NCBI GenBank assembly: GCA_013138735.1
Contig: WTCE01000110.1
Coordinates: 1-44,921, forward strand
From: Crocinitomix sp.
GTDB lineage: Bacteria; Bacteroidota; Bacteroidia; Flavobacteriales_D; Crocinitomicaceae
Direction of reading: 5' to 3'
DNA: 44,921 nucleotides
Below are positions 41,722 to 44,921 of this stretch, one piece after another. How positions within the stretch are numbered: the first letter of the stretch is position 1; each line of letters begins with the position of its first letter. The translations under genes were made by a program, and so were the position numbers. The notes under the pieces were generated by a model. It had not been told where the DNA came from, ran no database searches, and worked only from the letters and a program-made list of their open reading frames with translations.

Positions 41722-43761
41722 ATGATGAAAAGGATTGTAATGGTGGTACTTTTAATGTTTGCACATGCGGTAACCGCGCAAGACGCGACAGAACTAAGAA
41801 ATCGCTTAAACGGAGAATCCAAGCGACAACAAATCGAAACTTATCTCGACATCACTGAAATTGGCTTACCTGCTGATTCGAATCTTTATTATCTTGATCA
41901 AGCATTAAAACTTTCAAAAGAAATAAACTTCGATTCTATCTTTCCGATTGAATTTGCTTCCTCAATTAATTATTATGTAAAAGGCGATTATAGAGCGGCT
42001 AAGTCCATAATCAGGAGAAGCTTAAATAGTGTGGGATACTCGGACTATATGATTGCCCGTGTAGGACACATTCATATGCTTTTGGGGGTTTTCTGTGAGG
42101 CAGAAAATGATAATGATTCTGCCTTTTACTATTATGATTTGGCTATTGGAATTCTTCGCAAAGATACGGCTATTAAAAGCCTTGACATCCTATCTTCATC
42201 TTATCAAAATAAAGCAAATATTTATTTAAAAATGGGCAAACATGAAGCTGCTTTACCTCTTTATTTCCAGTCGTTAGAAGTTGATCGATCTAGGTTAAAT
42301 TCAAACTTCGACAACATTGCAATTGGCAACAATAATATTGCAGGGTGTTATCAGGAAATGGGGCAGTATGATAAGGCTCTTTTTTATCATGACTTAGCGA
42401 TTCAAGCAGCTGAAAAAGATGGTGATTTAGTTCAGTTGGGTAATGTCTATGTTGGATTAGGAAGGACTTATTTATTGCAAGGTGAGTTAGAAAAGGCGAA
42501 AGAGATTTTTTTAAGAACGGAAAGCATTTTAGAAAATGTTGGTTTCGTTGAACATCTAAATTTGGCATATGTGTATTTGGCGCAGATTTATTTGAGTCAA
42601 TTGGATTATAATTTAGCTGAGTTGTATTCAGAGAAAGCAATGACGGGAGTAGCCTCCATTTCAGATTTTTACGTTCAAGCTGAAGTTTATTTGACACAAG
42701 CGAAGATTAATAAGAAAAAGGGGCGTTTAACTGAGTCACTGAAGGACGCAACTATGGCCCATGAGATTTCTAAACTACATGGCTATACAAATAACCAGAA
42801 GGAGGCTGTTGAAGAAATAATAGTCATTTGTGAGGAATTGAATAATTATAAGGATCAATCTAACTGGTACGACACACTAATCGTCTTGAACGAGGATGTC
42901 TTGAATGCAGATTATCTGACAATTATTGAAGAAACGGAAACAAAATATCAGACAGAGCGAAAGGAAAAACAAAACACCGATTTAAAATTGAGAAATGCGA
43001 TAATTCAACAGGATTTTGAGACTTCTGAACGACAGTTTTGGATGACAGCTATTAGCCTGATCGGAACATTGATTATTTTAATGGTTGTACGGCTGCGAAC
43101 AAAGAATAATACGTTGAAAATGGAAAGCGATTTTCAATCACTGCTACTCGAACAACATGAGAGAATGGAAGCTGGACGAAACGTGGAAAGAGAAAGAATT
43201 GCTGAAGAATTGCATGATGGAATAGCGAATGATATTTATGCCATACTGCTGAGATTGGATCATATTCTTGGCGAAAATGAAGAAGCCTCTAAATATCTTG
43301 ATATGCTAGGTCAAACAGGTCAGAAAACTCGAGAATTAGCGCATGAATTGAATGAATACAGCTGGAGTAAAGATGTAACGATCGAACATTTATTGAAAGA
43401 TCTTGTTGACACATTTGCAGATGAAAATCTCAAAATTGATTTGTCAATTAATGGATTGTCAAACCTAAAACTGACCACCAAAGCCAAGGTGAATATTTAT
43501 AGAACCGTTCAAGAGGCACTCGTAAATATAACGCGACATACAAAGTCAACCATTGTAAGTTTAATTCTGGAAGAGAAGGTTGGGTATTTGAATTTAAGTA
43601 TTTTGAACAATGAATCTTTCATTGGTTATAATAAAGAAGGAGTTGGTTTGAAGAATATGAAAAAAAGGGCGAAGCAGCTTTCAGGTATTTTCAAGATTGA
43701 ATCGAAAAATGGCAAAACAGCTGTCCATGTTGTGTTACCAATGTCTAAAATAATTTGTTAA
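41722..43761 (+). CDS. TPR-containing sensor histidine kinase
   Basis: About 679 residues from ATG 41722 (or 41725), which starts a signal peptide 'MKRIVMVVLLMFAHAVTAQD'; a longer reading from 41608 begins with unrelated hydrophobic sequence. Residues about 30-390 are periplasmic TPR repeats (for example 'ANIYLKMGKHEAALPLYFQS', 'GRTYLLQGELEKAKEIFLRT'). One membrane helix follows (about 440-458), then a coiled coil, the phospho-acceptor region of HisKA_3 type (RERIAEELHDGIANDIY, His near 496) and the ATPase domain with N-box 'VQEALVNITRHT' and G-box EGVGLKNMKKRA. The NarL-type response regulator partner is not in the window. The signal is likely a peptide or protein sensed by the TPRs. Confidence 0.93.
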   Translation: MMKRIVMVVLLMFAHAVTAQDATELRNRLNGESKRQQIETYLDITEIGLPADSNLYYLDQALKLSKEINFDSIFPIEFASSINYYVKGDYRAAKSIIRRSLNSVGYSDYMIARVGHIHMLLGVFCEAENDNDSAFYYYDLAIGILRKDTAIKSLDILSSSYQNKANIYLKMGKHEAALPLYFQSLEVDRSRLNSNFDNIAIGNNNIAGCYQEMGQYDKALFYHDLAIQAAEKDGDLVQLGNVYVGLGRTYLLQGELEKAKEIFLRTESILENVGFVEHLNLAYVYLAQIYLSQLDYNLAELYSEKAMTGVASISDFYVQAEVYLTQAKINKKKGRLTESLKDATMAHEISKLHGYTNNQKEAVEEIIVICEELNNYKDQSNWYDTLIVLNEDVLNADYLTIIEETETKYQTERKEKQNTDLKLRNAIIQQDFETSERQFWMTAISLIGTLIILMVVRLRTKNNTLKMESDFQSLLLEQHERMEAGRNVERERIAEELHDGIANDIYAILLRLDHILGENEEASKYLDMLGQTGQKTRELAHELNEYSWSKDVTIEHLLKDLVDTFADENLKIDLSINGLSNLKLTTKAKVNIYRTVQEALVNITRHTKSTIVSLILEEKVGYLNLSILNNESFIGYNKEGVGLKNMKKRAKQLSGIFKIESKNGKTAVHVVLPMSKIIC

Positions 43762-43820
43762 AATTTTAAAACTCGAGATGGAATTGATTCGTCTCAATGA
43801 CAAAGATTTCAGTTCTAAAT

Positions 43821-44702
43821 TTATTTCGCCTCATATTTTTGGAAAAAGTCAGAAGGCGAAATGCCAGTTTTTTTCTTGAAAAAGCGAGAGAAATAAGAAG
43901 CATCTTCATAACCCAAGTCGTAAGCAATTTCCTGAATGCTTGCGTTACCGTGAATTAGCATTCGTTTTGCTTCAAGTAAAATTCTATCATGAATTAAATC
44001 GCTTGTAGTTTTGCCAAGTGCTAAGATTACATTTTTATTTAAATGCTTTACACTTACATTTAGTGCGGCTGCATAATCCTTCGCATGTTTCCTCGTTTTA
44101 TAATAAAGGTCAATTTGTTTTTCCAACTGCAATAACCGATTTATTCTCTTCATACTGTCATCACTAGTCGTTGGGTGTTTGGCGCGATAAATCCTAGCCA
44201 GATCAACATAAATTAAATCTACTAGCAAGGAGATTCGCCGATCCTTTAGCCAGAAACGTTGTTCGTATTCTTCTAGAATTTGCTTGAAGTGTTCAGTGTA
44301 TTCATCAACTTGATTGGTCTCTAGTTCAATCAACGGTGAATTATAATTTGAATTAAATACGGGATAATCATCAATGTTCCGATTTGGGAAAAGCAAATTA
44401 TAAAATTCACGAGTATGAAAAAAAATGTATCCGTCAATATCCTCTGACAACTCCCAATGGTGGGTTTGCCCTGGGCGCAAAAGGAAGAGTGATCCAGGTT
44501 TTATTGGATAGGCATTAAAATCGATTTCATGCACTCCTTGGCCTTTGGTGAATAATACGACAAGATAAAAATCATGTTTATGCGGTTTAGATATTGCCGC
44601 GTGATATTTTTCTAAATGTGTTGCAAATTCGTTCGCATAAAAATGACCTTGTTGGTTCTCAAAATCAAACTGTTCAATATTTAAAACGGGCAATATCGTC
44701 AT
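43821..44702 (-). CDS. AraC-family transcriptional regulator
   Basis: A 293-residue regulator. The N-terminal cupin-like half has 'HKHDFYLVVLFTKGQGVHEI' and 'GSLFLLRPGQTHHWELSEDI', a small-molecule binding barrel. The C-terminal half (about 190-290) has two helix-turn-helix units: 'AAALNVSVKHLNKNVILALG' and the AraC signature 'IQEIAYDLGYEDASYFSRFF' ending KKKTGISPSDFF. Target genes are unknown. A TAACTTTA box lies at 44713-44706 on the minus strand, four bases before the start. It is convergent with the histidine kinase gene. Confidence 0.93.
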   Translation of the reverse strand: MTILPVLNIEQFDFENQQGHFYANEFATHLEKYHAAISKPHKHDFYLVVLFTKGQGVHEIDFNAYPIKPGSLFLLRPGQTHHWELSEDIDGYIFFHTREFYNLLFPNRNIDDYPVFNSNYNSPLIELETNQVDEYTEHFKQILEEYEQRFWLKDRRISLLVDLIYVDLARIYRAKHPTTSDDSMKRINRLLQLEKQIDLYYKTRKHAKDYAAALNVSVKHLNKNVILALGKTTSDLIHDRILLEAKRMLIHGNASIQEIAYDLGYEDASYFSRFFKKKTGISPSDFFQKYEAK

Positions 44703-44705
44703 GCT

Positions 44706-44713
44706 ATAAAGTT
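44706..44713 (-). promoter_or_regulatory. -7 box of AraC-type gene
   Basis: On the minus strand TAACTTTA (44713-44706) resembles TAnnTTTG. The start codon at 44702 follows so closely that the real start might be slightly inside the frame or the mRNA leaderless. Confidence 0.35.
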
Positions 44714-44869
44714 AAATAGAAAGCGTCTTTTGTCCTAGTAAACGCGATATTAATATAGAAGCTGCTTTTAAATCTATCTCGATCTTTGAAAAAAAAATTG
44801 ATTCGTCGCAATTATACCAGAACGTAAATAGATTACGTATTGAGTTTGTTCATTTATAGAAAAAAAGGA

Positions 44870-44921
44870 ATGACTATACTTGAATTTGTGACAGATTTCC
44901 CAACAGAACAGAGCTGTCGGG
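44870..44921 (+). CDS. IS1595-family transposase, N-terminus only
   Basis: From ATG 44870 the window end encodes MTILEFVTDFPTEQSCR, the start of IS1595-family transposases, which typically open with a helix of the form 'ILEFxxxFPTExxC' before a zinc ribbon. A purine-rich AAAAAAAGGA sits directly upstream as a ribosome binding site. The gene runs off the window, so intactness, the terminal repeats and the insertion site cannot be judged. The left end of the element should lie between 44703 and 44869. Too short for certainty, but the motif is distinctive. Confidence 0.65.
   Translation, partial: MTILEFVTDFPTEQSCR

Noticed and set aside
44899-44921. Hairpin CCCAACAG/CTGTCGGG at the window end, like a terminator or attC arm
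   Set aside because: The bases lie inside the start of a transposase reading frame, one pair is mismatched, and neither a T-run nor integron core sites are visible.

Overview
The window is AT-rich DNA from a member of the Bacteroidota, most likely Flavobacteriales. The evidence is several type IX secretion (T9SS) type A sorting domains, Bacteroidota-type promoters (TTTG, about 19 bases, TAnnTTTG), DUF2807 and SusD-free lipoproteins with LTAC/LIAC-like lipoboxes, and almost no Shine-Dalgarno sites. A family such as Crocinitomicaceae would fit but cannot be proven here. I see no rRNA, tRNA or CRISPR array.

Layout. 1-2539: short repeats, then a lipoprotein and a DUF4349 membrane protein, both on the minus strand. 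2834-12131: a tightly packed ten-gene minus-strand operon that I regard as the main discovery candidate. It encodes a protein with tandem ribosomal L7/L12-C-terminal-like units, a TPR protein, at least five paralogues of one small family (motifs GxAxAQxxLDxxS, LGFxPTFY, AEGSS and VPAP), a lysine-rich coiled-coil protein, an Ig-like protein, and two proteins ending in PASTA domains. One paralogue carries a whole OmpA peptidoglycan-binding domain nested inside it. None of the ten has a signal peptide, although OmpA and PASTA domains normally act outside the cytoplasm. The operon ends in a clear terminator at 2735-2768.

12460-19801: mostly housekeeping and envelope genes: PhnA-like protein, a remnant of a T9SS sorting domain, a four-helix-bundle protein, a GH20 hexosaminidase lipoprotein, a DUF2807 protein, a TerB-like protein, a small lipoprotein, YceI, a DoxX-like protein, and an SRPBCC-ArsR pair whose promoter is embedded in two identical-type palindromes. 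19798-24368: two large T9SS cargo proteins (CotH/lamin-tail and subtilisin). 24617-28692: a DUF6493-SWIM zinc finger pair. 28768-29961: a small OmpA-family protein.

30176-36581: sulfate activation genes cysC and, further on, cysD-cysN, enclosing a TIGR03032-type protein and two tandemly duplicated FG-GAP T9SS proteins. No sulfate reduction genes are present, so PAPS for sulfation of a surface product is a reasonable inference. 36719-41506: a double-length UvrA with four ABC modules, one ATP site of which looks degenerate. 41722-44702: a TPR sensor histidine kinase and an AraC regulator. The last 52 bases are the start of an IS1595-family transposase cut by the window end.
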